NCBI GenBank assembly: GCA_937925815.1
Contig: CALAMQ010000047.1
Location: 1 to 40,196 of the forward strand
Direction of reading: 5' to 3'
Source of the DNA: an uncultured Granulosicoccaceae bacterium
GTDB lineage: Bacteria; Pseudomonadota; Gammaproteobacteria; CALCKW01
Length of the DNA stretch: 40,196 nt
Shown: positions 6,763-15,330 of the stretch, piece after piece
Position numbering within the stretch: the stretch's first letter is position 1
Layout of the letters: each line of letters begins with the position of its first letter
Notes under the pieces: model-generated
Seen by the model: the letters and a program-made list of their open reading frames with translations, nothing else
Told to the model about the DNA's origin: nothing
Databases searched by the model: none
Position numbers and translations under genes: made by a program

Positions 6763-8865
6763 ATGAACGATGTAATCACCCTGGAGGTTATCGGTCAGAC
6801 TGCGCTGATCACCGTGGACAACCCACCGGTGAACGCCGCGAGTGCTGCGGTCCGCGCCGGATTGGTCGCGCTGTTTGACCAAGCGAACGACGATGACGCC
6901 GTCGATGTGATCGCCTTGATTGGTGCAGGTCGCACTTTTACAGCTGGCGCAGACATCCGTGAATTTGGCAAACCGCCTGTCGAGCCCACGTTGCCCGCTG
7001 TGTGCAATCATATTGAGTCGTCGGCGAAGCCGGTCATCGCGGTGGTGCACGGCACAACCCTAGGCGGCGGACTTGAGATAGCGCTTGGTTGCCACGCCCG
7101 CGTCGGCGTCAGTGGCGTTCAGCTCGGTTTTCCCGAAGTGAATCTAGGCATCATTCCGGGCGCTGGGGGCACGCAGCGCGCACCGCGTCTCTCAGGCGTC
7201 GTCGGAGCCGCCGAGTACATTTCGTCCGGCAACCGACTATCAGCAGAACAAGCCATGGACGCCAATCTGCTCAATGTATTAGTAGAAGGCACACCAAGAG
7301 AGCTCGCTCTAGAGTACGCCGAAAAAGTGCGGTCCGGTGATCTGCCAACACAGCGTACCGGTGAACGCGTGACAACCCCAGACGCTGAAGGTCTTGAATC
7401 AGTTCGCGCGGCAGTCACGGCGCGTTCGCCCCGCTTGCTCGCACCAAAGCGGTGCGTCGATGCAGTCTCGGCCAGCGACTTGCCGCTCACTGATGGTCTC
7501 GCACGCGAGCGAGCGCTCTTCGATGAGTGTGCGGCAACCGATCAGCATCGGGGCTTAGTACACGCCTTTTTTGCCGAACGCGCGGTGCAGAAAATTCCAG
7601 AGGCCAACGCCACCCCGCTGCCCATTGAGCAAATAGGCGTCATCGGCGGTGGCACGATGGGCACGGGGATCGCAACTGCTGCATTGCTTGCGGGACTGCC
7701 AGTCACCTTGATCGAGATGAACAGCGAGGCGATCGAGCGCGCGCGCGCCGCCATCACAGCCAATCTCGACGGTGCGCTCAAACGTGGCAAGCTCAGCCAG
7801 CCGCGACACGACTCTATTTTCGCGGGGGCGCTGCAGTTCTCAACAGAACTAGATGCCTTGGCACAGACAGACCTCGTGATTGAGGCCGTGTTTGAAGACA
7901 TGACAATAAAGCAGGATATATTTCAGAAACTCGATGCATTGTGCAAACCCAGCGCATTGTTGGCGAGTAACACGTCATATCTTGATATCAACCAAATCGC
8001 CGCATGCACTCAACGACCAAGCCAAGTGCTGGGCCTGCATTTTTTCTCACCAGCTCACATTATGCGGTTACTCGAGGTGGTCGTCGGCGACAACACCTCA
8101 GCGGACGTAGTCGCCACGGGTTTTGCACTCGCAAAGCGCTTGCGCAAAGTCGCCGTGCGCGCCGGTGTTTGCGATGGCTTCATTGGAAACCGCATACTCG
8201 GCCACTACCGCAAAGCCGCCGATTACCTTCTGCTCGACGGCGCGCACTACAGCCAAATTGATGCCGCCTTAGAATCCTTCGGCTTTGCGATGGGGCCGTT
8301 CGCCGTGATGGATCTCGCCGGGCTCGACATCGGTTGGGCAACGCGAAAACGGCAGGCCGCCACAAAGCCGCAAGCAGAGCGCGATGTCGGTGTCGCAGAC
8401 CGCATTTGTGAAAACGGCTGGTTCGGGCGCAAAACCCAACGCGGTTACTATGACTACCGCGTTGATCAACGCGCACCTCACCCAGAAGTCGATGAGATCA
8501 TCGACGCCGAGCGAAAAGCAGTTGGCATCACACCAAGGGCGTACACAGATAGCGACATTGTCGACCGCTACATGACAGCCATGATCTCAGAGGCTACACG
8601 GGTGGTCGAAGACGGCATCGCGTTGCGCCCGGTTGATGTCGACACGGTTTTTCTATTTGGATACGGATTCCCGCGCGACCGCGGAGGCCCGCTGCACTAC
8701 GCTGATACATTGGGCGCCAAGGAGCTGGTAGCGCGCATCGAGCGCTGGGCGCAAGACGACCCACACTACTGGCAAGTGCCGCAGCTCTTGCGCAAGATGG
8801 CACAAGACGGCAGCCAATTCGCCGACCTCAACACCGCCCAGCTTCCACATGGATTGCGTGTATGA
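6763..8865 (+). CDS. Bifunctional enoyl-CoA hydratase / 3-hydroxyacyl-CoA dehydrogenase (FadB/FadJ/PimF-like)
   Basis: 700 residues. The N-terminal half is a crotonase domain (about 1-190) with the oxyanion and catalytic blocks AGADIREFG, GTTLGGGLEIALGCH and FPEVNLGIIPGAGGTQR; both catalytic Glu positions (GGGLE and FPE) are present. The second half is an NAD-dependent dehydrogenase (about 290-690) with the Rossmann fingerprint IGVIGGGTMGTGIA, the acidic residue of LIEMN, the catalytic region LGLHFFSPAH and DGFIGNRI, followed by the two C-terminal helical repeats. It hydrates 2-enoyl-CoA and oxidises the 3-hydroxyacyl-CoA, two beta-oxidation steps. Its stop overlaps the start of the next acyl-CoA dehydrogenase in ATGA. 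With the dehydrogenase pair that follows, the arrangement is like PimF-PimC-PimD of dicarboxylate degradation, but chain-length preference cannot be read here. Confidence 0.94.
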   Translation: MNDVITLEVIGQTALITVDNPPVNAASAAVRAGLVALFDQANDDDAVDVIALIGAGRTFTAGADIREFGKPPVEPTLPAVCNHIESSAKPVIAVVHGTTLGGGLEIALGCHARVGVSGVQLGFPEVNLGIIPGAGGTQRAPRLSGVVGAAEYISSGNRLSAEQAMDANLLNVLVEGTPRELALEYAEKVRSGDLPTQRTGERVTTPDAEGLESVRAAVTARSPRLLAPKRCVDAVSASDLPLTDGLARERALFDECAATDQHRGLVHAFFAERAVQKIPEANATPLPIEQIGVIGGGTMGTGIATAALLAGLPVTLIEMNSEAIERARAAITANLDGALKRGKLSQPRHDSIFAGALQFSTELDALAQTDLVIEAVFEDMTIKQDIFQKLDALCKPSALLASNTSYLDINQIAACTQRPSQVLGLHFFSPAHIMRLLEVVVGDNTSADVVATGFALAKRLRKVAVRAGVCDGFIGNRILGHYRKAADYLLLDGAHYSQIDAALESFGFAMGPFAVMDLAGLDIGWATRKRQAATKPQAERDVGVADRICENGWFGRKTQRGYYDYRVDQRAPHPEVDEIIDAERKAVGITPRAYTDSDIVDRYMTAMISEATRVVEDGIALRPVDVDTVFLFGYGFPRDRGGPLHYADTLGAKELVARIERWAQDDPHYWQVPQLLRKMAQDGSQFADLNTAQLPHGLRV

Positions 8866-10049
8866 ATTTTACGTTTAGCGAAGACGAACGCGCTTTTGAA
8901 GCCGAGGTCGAAACTTTTCTTCGCGACAAACTGCCACCGGAGATCGCGGCTCGCACGCATCGCGGTGAAGAGATTGGCAAGGCCGACACCGAGCGTTGGC
9001 AGGCGATCTTGAGTCAGAAAGGTTGGCTTGCGCCAACGTGGCCTGTGGAACACGGCGGCGCAGACTGGGACCCTGTCAAACACTATCTGTACGATGCCGC
9101 GGCCTGTCGCGCAGGCGCGCCGAGAACGGTCCCATTTGGGGTCAACATGCTCGGCCCCGTGCTGATCGCATTTGGCACTCCAGCACAGCAGCAGCACTAT
9201 CTGCCGCGCATACTCAACGGCAAGGATTGGTGGTGTCAGGGTTATTCTGAACCCGGCGCAGGTTCAGATCTCGCAAGCTTGCGCACACGTGCTGAACAAG
9301 ACGGCGACTACTACATCATAAACGGACAAAAAACCTGGACCACACTTGGCCAATACGCGAACAACATTTTCTGCTTAGTGCGCACCCGTGCGTCGGGTAA
9401 ACCGCAAGAGGGCATCAGCTTCGTGCTCGTCGACCTCGACACTCCAGGTGTGGAAATGCAGCCTATAAAACTCATTGAGGGCGGCCACGAGGTCAATGAA
9501 GTCTTTTTCACCGACGCCCGCGTGCCGGTGGCAAACCGCGTCGGCGAAGAGAACAAAGGCTGGACCATCGCCAAATATTTACTCGGTCATGAACGCACCG
9601 GTATTGCGGGCGTCGGCTTGTCCACACACGCACTCACTAGGCTCAAAGCCGTGGCTAGACAGCAAACCCGAAACGGCAAACCACTAATCGAAGACCCGTT
9701 GTTTTCCTCGAAAATTGCCGAAGTGGAAATTGACCTTGCGGCGATGACTATCACCAATTTGCGCATGCTCACGCAATCGCAAGGCAGCCCCGGACCCGAG
9801 GCTTCCATGCTCAAAATCAAGGGCACGGTCATTCACCAGACCCTCAATGATCTTGCACGGCGGGCGCTGGGACCGGCGGCAGCACCGTTTCCGGCCGAAG
9901 CTCTGGCTGCTAACCTCGCGCTTGTCGAGGACACGCAAGCGCGCAATGCCGCGCGGTATTTTAACAACCGCAAGCTGTCAATTTTTGGCGGTTCAAATGA
10001 AATCCAACGCAATATTCTCAGTGCCATGACATTGGGCAACCGCCGATGA
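8862..10049 (+). CDS. Acyl-CoA dehydrogenase, large-subunit (PimC-like)
   Basis: FAD-dependent enzyme of 395 residues inserting the 2,3-double bond into an acyl-CoA. Domain order is N-terminal helical (1-120), middle beta-domain with the flavin-contact motif GYSEPGAGSDLASLRT and YIINGQKTWTT, and C-terminal helical domain ending FNNRKLSIFGGSNEIQRNIL. Where medium/short-chain enzymes carry the catalytic Glu in YEGT, this protein has FGGS, so its base must lie elsewhere or be shared with a partner. The overlap of 4 bases with a second, shorter acyl-CoA dehydrogenase suggests a hetero-oligomer, as reported for pimeloyl-CoA and steroid side-chain dehydrogenases. The start ATG overlaps the preceding stop. 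Family certain; the pimeloyl-type assignment rests on length, order and general resemblance. Confidence 0.92.
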   Translation: MNFTFSEDERAFEAEVETFLRDKLPPEIAARTHRGEEIGKADTERWQAILSQKGWLAPTWPVEHGGADWDPVKHYLYDAAACRAGAPRTVPFGVNMLGPVLIAFGTPAQQQHYLPRILNGKDWWCQGYSEPGAGSDLASLRTRAEQDGDYYIINGQKTWTTLGQYANNIFCLVRTRASGKPQEGISFVLVDLDTPGVEMQPIKLIEGGHEVNEVFFTDARVPVANRVGEENKGWTIAKYLLGHERTGIAGVGLSTHALTRLKAVARQQTRNGKPLIEDPLFSSKIAEVEIDLAAMTITNLRMLTQSQGSPGPEASMLKIKGTVIHQTLNDLARRALGPAAAPFPAEALAANLALVEDTQARNAARYFNNRKLSIFGGSNEIQRNILSAMTLGNRR

Positions 10050-11113
10050 ATTTTGAACCCACTTCTGAGCGCCGCATGATCAGCGACGCACTCGCGCGCT
10101 TGCTTGCCGATCACAGTGATGTGTCATCGCGCGACGAAACCGCGTTCCAAGCCCCTTATAGCCGAACCAAAACCTGGCAGGCGCTAAGCGAGATGGGCGC
10201 TTTTGCCGCGCTTGCACACGAATCCGCAGGCGGGTTCGGCGGCGAGGGCTTCGATATCGCGACCGTCTTTGAAGCGCTCGGCCGTGCATTGTGTCCAGAA
10301 CCTGTCCTCGCCCAACTGCTCAGCATTCAATTGCTCACGCACGTCGGCGACTCAAGCGTCAACAACGCACTGACCGGCGCCACCCGCTACGCGCTCGCTT
10401 GGGAGGAACCCGACACCTGGTTTGATATCGAACGCATTGACACTCAGGCCACAACGGAAAACGGCAACATTCTCATCACTGGCCGCAAGAGCGTTGTCTA
10501 CGGTGCACCGGCGGCGCAGCGGTATCTGGTCTTGGCCAAGTTTGAAGGCGACCTTGCATTGTTCGACGTCGACGCCGACACAGTCGAGCGGCACAGCTAC
10601 GCGATGATTGACGGCGGTGGTGCGGCCGAGCTTTTTTTCCGCGCGACGCCAGCAACGTTACTGATCAACGATGCACGCGCCCCACTGCAACTGGCGCTCG
10701 ATGCTGGCGCGCTGGCATTGTGCGCCGAGGCCGTTGGCATCATGGATGTGTTGCGCGACACCACGCGTGACTACCTTGGCACACGCAAGCAGTTCGGCGC
10801 ACATATCGGTAGGTTTCAGGCGCTACAACACCGCTTTGTCGATCTCTCAATTGAAATCGAGCAAGCGCGGTCGATCACACAATTGGCGGCCTCCCGCCTC
10901 GGCGACACCGAAGGCTCGCGCAGCGTGTCCATGGCCAAACACTTGATCGGCCGGGTTGGTCAATTAGTCGCTGAGGAGTCGATCCAAATGCACGGCGGCA
11001 TCGCCATGACATGGGAATACACTGTCTCCCACTACGCCAAGCGACTGACCATGATCGACCATCAACTCGGCGACCGTGACCAACACCTGCAACGCGTCAT
11101 GCAGACCTTATAG
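10046..11113 (+). CDS. Acyl-CoA dehydrogenase, small-subunit (PimD-like)
   Basis: 355 residues, second member of the dehydrogenase pair. The C-terminal helical domain is clear: DTTRDYLGTRKQFGAHIGRFQALQHR followed by EESIQMHGGIAMTWEYTVSH and HYAKRLTMID, typical of the small-subunit class. The N-terminal domain (FEPTSERRMISDALARLLAD, AFAALAHESAGGFGGEGFD) is also recognisable, but the middle flavin region (ITGRKSVVYGAPAAQRYLV) is weaker than in the partner, without the SEPxAGSD signature. That fits a subunit in which one chain carries part of the cofactor site. The ATG overlaps the stop of the larger subunit by 4 bases. Probably acts with it on one acyl-CoA substrate; the substrate is unknown. 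Confidence 0.9.
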   Translation: MNFEPTSERRMISDALARLLADHSDVSSRDETAFQAPYSRTKTWQALSEMGAFAALAHESAGGFGGEGFDIATVFEALGRALCPEPVLAQLLSIQLLTHVGDSSVNNALTGATRYALAWEEPDTWFDIERIDTQATTENGNILITGRKSVVYGAPAAQRYLVLAKFEGDLALFDVDADTVERHSYAMIDGGGAAELFFRATPATLLINDARAPLQLALDAGALALCAEAVGIMDVLRDTTRDYLGTRKQFGAHIGRFQALQHRFVDLSIEIEQARSITQLAASRLGDTEGSRSVSMAKHLIGRVGQLVAEESIQMHGGIAMTWEYTVSHYAKRLTMIDHQLGDRDQHLQRVMQTL

Positions 11114-11168
11114 CAAGCGCCAACTGCGACGACTCACTCATAGCGTCAAACGCAACGGATGCGACTCG

Positions 11169-11834
11169 ATGCACAGTGTCAAGACCAACCTCAAGGCCAT
11201 TCTCTATGACTTTGGTGGGGTGTTTTGTGAATCCCCGCTCGCGAAGTTCACAGCGTTTGAATCGGAACACGGTCTGCCGCCGCAGTTTCTCGCCAATACC
11301 ATCAAGGCTCAACCCAACCACGGTGCGTTCGGTCGATTTGAATGTGGCGTGACAAGCTTGGCTGAATTTGACCGTGCTTTCTTGTTGGAAACCACGCGAG
11401 CCGGCCACGCTGTCAGCGGCCAGACCCTAATGTCGCTAATGCAATTGCCTCTACGCCCTGCCGTGGCACAACATCATCGATCCCTGATAGACGCGGGATT
11501 CAAGACAGCGTGCATCACCAACAACACGCCGAACAGCCGCGCGTCAAACTGGGTGCCAGCCGATTCAAAGGCTTTATCAGAGTGCATCCTCAGTGCCTTC
11601 GACGTGGTGATTGAAAGCGCCGCCGAAGGTATACGCAAGCCCGACCCTGCGATTTATCTGCTCGCTTGCCAGAGGCTCAGCATCCACCCAAGCGAGTGTG
11701 TCTTTCTGGATGATCTGGGGGTGAACCTCAAACCGGCGCGCGCGCTCGGCATGCACACCATCAAAGTGCCAGTCTACGATTGGCACCTGGCATTTGAGTC
11801 GCTTGGGAAGATAACAGGTGTGCGTTTCAACTGA
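11169..11834 (+). CDS. HAD-superfamily hydrolase, ACAD10/epoxide-hydrolase N-domain type
   Basis: 221 residues from ATG 11169. The frame is open back to 11076 inside the previous gene, but the region before 11169 has no family similarity. Motif I is ILYDFGGVFCE (residues 10-20), with the nucleophile Asp and a Gly at the +2 position where most phosphatases have Asp. Motif II is CITNN (about residue 117). The Lys and acidic end are seen in GIRKPDPAIYLLAC and VFLDDLGVNLKPAR. This DFGGV form is shared with the N-terminal domain of soluble epoxide hydrolases and of ACAD10/11, proteins that fuse it to an acyl-CoA dehydrogenase. Here a stand-alone copy sits next to two acyl-CoA dehydrogenase genes, so a common role in acyl-CoA handling is plausible but unproved. 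Confidence 0.85.
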   Translation: MHSVKTNLKAILYDFGGVFCESPLAKFTAFESEHGLPPQFLANTIKAQPNHGAFGRFECGVTSLAEFDRAFLLETTRAGHAVSGQTLMSLMQLPLRPAVAQHHRSLIDAGFKTACITNNTPNSRASNWVPADSKALSECILSAFDVVIESAAEGIRKPDPAIYLLACQRLSIHPSECVFLDDLGVNLKPARALGMHTIKVPVYDWHLAFESLGKITGVRFN

Positions 11835-11855
11835 TTAAAGTCAAACCTCACGTAA

Positions 11856-12842
11856 TCAATCGACAACTTCAACTTCTTCGACCGACTCTACGGAGGGCTC
11901 CACTTTTTGTGAAGCACGGTAGCGTGAATGTGCGGATTCAGCCATGGTACAAATTCGATCTATCAGGTCATCGGCAACTGGCAACAGGGGCAATTCGCGC
12001 AAGCGTGCAACAACCCCAGTCACTGAGCCCCGCAACGGGTAGTTAACCACCGGCAAGGCTTTAATCTGATCACTGTTTCCTGTGAGGCGAAATAACAACG
12101 GCGACACCACCGCCACCGAATCTGTAGACAGCAATAGCTGTCGCACAAGCCCCATGTCGTGAGCGGTCAAGAACACCGACCGAAATTCCGAAATGGTGCG
12201 AAATTGATCCGGCCAGCCCTTGCGAATGTCTTCCAGCATCCAGTCCGGTACATCGCCCGCGAGCACCGGATATTCAATGACCTCTGAGGGTAATACGACA
12301 CTCTTTTGCGCGAGCGGATGCGTTATACGGCACAACGGCAGGGGCGGTGCAAGTGGGAGTTCGCGCCAGCTGATGTTGGTGTCGCGTTGCTCTGGCGGCA
12401 GGCCGACATAAAGATCAATGCGCTTATCATTCAGCGCTTCAACACTGTCTGCCCAATTGCAAGTGAGCACGCGGATGCGAACATCGGGCTTGTGCTGCAT
12501 CAACTCGATTAACACTGGCGCAAGCAATGTTTCGCTGAGATTGCTGTCCGCCCCGATCACAATCGATCCCGAACCGCTGTCACGCATCTGCACAAGATCA
12601 CGCTCTGCCCGCTCCATCTCAGACAACGCAATGGAGGTGGAGCTGAGAAGTCGGCGACCGATTGCGGTGGGCACGGTGCCGCGTTTACCGCGCACAAACA
12701 AGCTCACACCGTAATGCTGCTCAAGACGCGCAATAGATTGGCTCAGGGCGGAGTGCGTCATACCGAGGCGGGCCGCTGCTTTGCGGTAGTTGCCTGTTTC
12801 ACCCAATACTTGTAATTGCCGAAACCCGCGCAACAAGTCCAT
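11856..12842 (-). CDS. LysR-family transcriptional regulator
   Basis: 328 residues. Residues 1-60 form the winged helix-turn-helix: LRGFRQLQVLGETGNYRKAA, AARLGMTHSALSQSIARLE and VSLFVRGKRGTVPTAIG. The rest is a periplasmic-binding-like effector domain starting with GSIVIGADSNLSETLLAPVL. I take the ATG at 12842, preceded by a GGGG Shine-Dalgarno; an in-frame GTG lies one codon earlier. It is transcribed away from the SDR-thiolase-ThDP operon, the classic LysR arrangement, and so probably controls that operon and itself in response to a pathway intermediate. It faces the HAD gene tail to tail with 21 bases between them. Confidence 0.92.
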   Translation of the reverse strand: MDLLRGFRQLQVLGETGNYRKAAARLGMTHSALSQSIARLEQHYGVSLFVRGKRGTVPTAIGRRLLSSTSIALSEMERAERDLVQMRDSGSGSIVIGADSNLSETLLAPVLIELMQHKPDVRIRVLTCNWADSVEALNDKRIDLYVGLPPEQRDTNISWRELPLAPPLPLCRITHPLAQKSVVLPSEVIEYPVLAGDVPDWMLEDIRKGWPDQFRTISEFRSVFLTAHDMGLVRQLLLSTDSVAVVSPLLFRLTGNSDQIKALPVVNYPLRGSVTGVVARLRELPLLPVADDLIDRICTMAESAHSRYRASQKVEPSVESVEEVEVVD

Positions 12843-13246
12843 CACTCACCCCAAAATTGCTTCAAAGACCGCGACCCACTGCGCGCCAAACAGAATGTTA
12901 GCAAACAACGTTAGCTTACAATCGCTAAAAGCGCCAATTGAACCCAGCACAGCGCACATTTCACTGATTTCGTGAATTATATTTCTTATTTGTGCGCTTT
13001 TTATTCTTCGAGGTTCTCACAGTCACGCTGCTCTGACCACGCAAAAGGCCACAACTTCGACACCGCAAAGCGCAAAGCTCTGTTGCGTAAAATGAACATG
13101 AAACAGCATTTGCAAATCCGGTGGTGTCATCCTAATCCCGTTTGCTTCTGCAAGCGCAAACCTGCGTCGCGTGATAGCTTTTCAAATACGAAACACGCGA
13201 CGTCGGACACCAACCGACCAACTACGTTCATTGTAGCGAGCCACAC
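12843..13246. promoter_or_regulatory. Divergent regulatory region between the LysR gene and the SDR operon
   Basis: 404 bases without a supported gene. Close to the LysR start lie two direct copies of GTTAGC (about 12897-12902 and 12910-12915). The second forms an inverted repeat TTAGC-8-GCTAA (12911-12928), a spacing compatible with LysR-type boxes. The part at 12970-13010 is AT-rich. I see no strong consensus promoter for the SDR gene. Binding by the neighbouring LysR protein is inference. Confidence 0.35.
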
Positions 13247-14068
13247 ATGACACCCGAAACGCTTTTCTCACTAGACAAAAAAACAGCCCTAGTCACCGGC
13301 GGAGCAACCGGCATCGGCCGCATGGCCGCTGAGGGTCTGCTGCACGCTGGCGCTAACGTCTTGATTGCCAGCCGCAAGGGTGAGGCCTGTGAAGAGGTGG
13401 CGCGCGAACTCAATGCACTGGGCGCGCGTGGGCGCGCCAGTGGCTTTGCCGGTGATGTCAGCACGGAAGCTGGGGTGGCGGCCCTGGCGTTGTCGGTTGC
13501 AGAACGAACAGACGCACTACACATTCTCATGAACAACGCGGGCACCACCTGGGGCGCCCCGCTCGGCGAATTCCCCTACAAAGCCTTTGAGCGCGTGTTC
13601 TCGGTCAATGTCACTGGCATGTTTGCGCTGACCCAACAACTCTTGCCACTGCTGCGCGCCGCGGCCGCGGCTGATGATCCCGCGCGTGTTGTAAACGTGG
13701 GTTCGGTCATGGGTGAGATTCCCATGGGAGATGGCGCCTACAGTTACGCCGTCTCAAAATCAGCGGTACACCAGATGACCCGCATCCTCGCCAAAGAGCT
13801 GGCCGGCGACGACATCACAGTGAATGCACTCGCACCCGGCCCCTTTGTGAGCAACATGACCGCTTTCGCAACCTCAGACGACGCCACCCGCCAACGCGTC
13901 GCCGAAGGCGTTCCCGCCGGGCGCGTGGGCAACGCTGAAGACATCGCCGGCGCAATGCAGTTTTTGTGTGGCCGCGGCGGCGGTTATGTCACGGGCGCGG
14001 TGATCCCGCTCAGTGGCGGCATCAATGTCACCACAGGACCAGCAATTTTTGACGAAGCACTGAGCTAA
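13247..14068 (+). CDS. SDR-family oxidoreductase (FabG-like)
   Basis: 273 residues with a complete classical short-chain dehydrogenase signature. The nucleotide-binding TGGATGIGRMAAEGL (from about residue 17) is followed by NNAGTTWGAP, the catalytic Ser in VVNVGSVMGE, YSYAVSKSAVHQMTR with the YxxxK pair, and NALAPGPFVSNMT. It oxidises or reduces a hydroxyl/keto group with NAD(P); ASRK after the second strand (Arg) suggests NADP as possible, but this is weak evidence. It is the first gene of a plus-strand run with a thiolase and a ThDP enzyme, so its natural substrate is probably a hydroxyacyl-CoA or related intermediate. The ATG at 13247 lacks a strong Shine-Dalgarno. Confidence 0.92.
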   Translation: MTPETLFSLDKKTALVTGGATGIGRMAAEGLLHAGANVLIASRKGEACEEVARELNALGARGRASGFAGDVSTEAGVAALALSVAERTDALHILMNNAGTTWGAPLGEFPYKAFERVFSVNVTGMFALTQQLLPLLRAAAAADDPARVVNVGSVMGEIPMGDGAYSYAVSKSAVHQMTRILAKELAGDDITVNALAPGPFVSNMTAFATSDDATRQRVAEGVPAGRVGNAEDIAGAMQFLCGRGGGYVTGAVIPLSGGINVTTGPAIFDEALS

Positions 14069-14124
14069 AAGCAGACGCTTTAAGCTAAGACGCCCAACCA
14101 CACTTCAAGAACAGGACGCTGATC

Positions 14125-15327
14125 ATGCGTGACGCAGTCATTGTTTCCACCGCCCGCACGCCCATTGGCAAAGCCTACCGAGGCGCATTTAACAACACCA
14201 GCGCACAGGCTCTCGCCGGCCACGCCATTGCCTCGGCCGCTGCCAGAGCGGGTCTCGATCCGGCAGACATCGAGGACGTGATCCTCGGCGCCGCTCTACA
14301 GCAAGGTTCGAGCGGCGGCAACATTGCGCGCCAAGCAGCGGTGCGCGCCGGTCTGCCCGTGAGCGTCGCCGGGATGTCGGTTGACCGCCAGTGCGCAAGC
14401 GGCATGATGGCGATTGCAACAGCCGCCAAGCAGATCGTGCACGACGGTATGAACGTTGTCATCGGGGGAGGCGTCGAGTCCATTAGCTTGGTCCAAAACG
14501 AACACATGAACCGCCACCGTGCAGCAGATGACTGGCTTAAAACTAACAAGCCAGAGCTGTATATGAGCATGCTCGAGACTGCCGAGACCGTGGCCGCGCG
14601 GTATGGCGTGTCGCGAGAGGCCCAAGACGCCTACGCCGAACAATCCCAGCACCGCACTGCACGCGCTCAAGCGGCCGGACGATTCGAGCAAGAGATCTCG
14701 CCTATGCAGAGCACCATGTTGGTGCAAGACAAAGCGAGCGGCGAAATCAACTCACGCGAGGTCACACTCGAACGCGACGAGGGCAATCGGCCCAGCACCA
14801 CGCTTGAGGCATTGTCGAATTTGAAGCCCGTATTCACCGATGGTGTTCATATCGACACCGGCCGATTCATCACTGCTGGTAACGCGAGCCAACTATCAGA
14901 CGGCGCCTCGGCGAGTGTGCTGATGGAAGCACGTGAAGCCGCACGTCGCGGCCTCTCGCCACTCGGGCGCTACGTCGGCATGGCTGTGGCCGGCTGTGAA
15001 CCCGATGAAATGGGCATTGGTCCGGTGTTCGCCGTGCCTAAATTGCTTGCACAACACGCACTGCGGGTCGAAGACATCGACCTCTGGGAACTCAACGAAG
15101 CCTTTGCCGTGCAGGTGTTGTACTGCCGCGACAAACTTGGCATTCCGGACGATCGCCTCAACGTCAACGGCGGTGCAATCTCAGTTGGACACCCCTACGG
15201 CATGTCCGGCGCTCGGTTGGTCGGGCACGCGCTGATCGAGGGCAAGCGCCGCGGAGCGCGCTATGTCGTTTGCACTATGTGCGTTGGCGGCGGCATGGGT
15301 GCAGCCGGCCTGTTTGAAGTGATCTGA
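14125..15327 (+). CDS. Thiolase (acetyl-CoA acyltransferase)
   Basis: 400 residues, the usual length for a degradative or biosynthetic thiolase. The acylated Cys lies in [12 protein letters not shown] (about residue 92), the active-site His in [16 protein letters not shown] and the second Cys in [17 protein letters not shown] at the C-terminus. The first strands [18 protein letters not shown] and [19 protein letters not shown] are typical. It cleaves 3-ketoacyl-CoA with CoA to release acetyl-CoA, closing the beta-oxidation cycle begun by the upstream hydratase/dehydrogenase and acyl-CoA dehydrogenases. An AGGAC Shine-Dalgarno precedes ATG 14125. The next gene begins 3 bases after its stop, so the two are co-transcribed. 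Confidence 0.95.
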   Translation: MRDAVIVSTARTPIGKAYRGAFNNTSAQALAGHAIASAAARAGLDPADIEDVILGAALQQGSSGGNIARQAAVRAGLPVSVAGMSVDRQCASGMMAIATAAKQIVHDGMNVVIGGGVESISLVQNEHMNRHRAADDWLKTNKPELYMSMLETAETVAARYGVSREAQDAYAEQSQHRTARAQAAGRFEQEISPMQSTMLVQDKASGEINSREVTLERDEGNRPSTTLEALSNLKPVFTDGVHIDTGRFITAGNASQLSDGASASVLMEAREAARRGLSPLGRYVGMAVAGCEPDEMGIGPVFAVPKLLAQHALRVEDIDLWELNEAFAVQVLYCRDKLGIPDDRLNVNGGAISVGHPYGMSGARLVGHALIEGKRRGARYVVCTMCVGGGMGAAGLFEVI

Positions 15328-15330
15328 ATT

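Noticed and set aside
6414-6878. A 154-codon plus-strand frame before and into the fadB-like gene
   Set aside because: No family content, no ribosome site, and it overlaps a certain gene in another frame.
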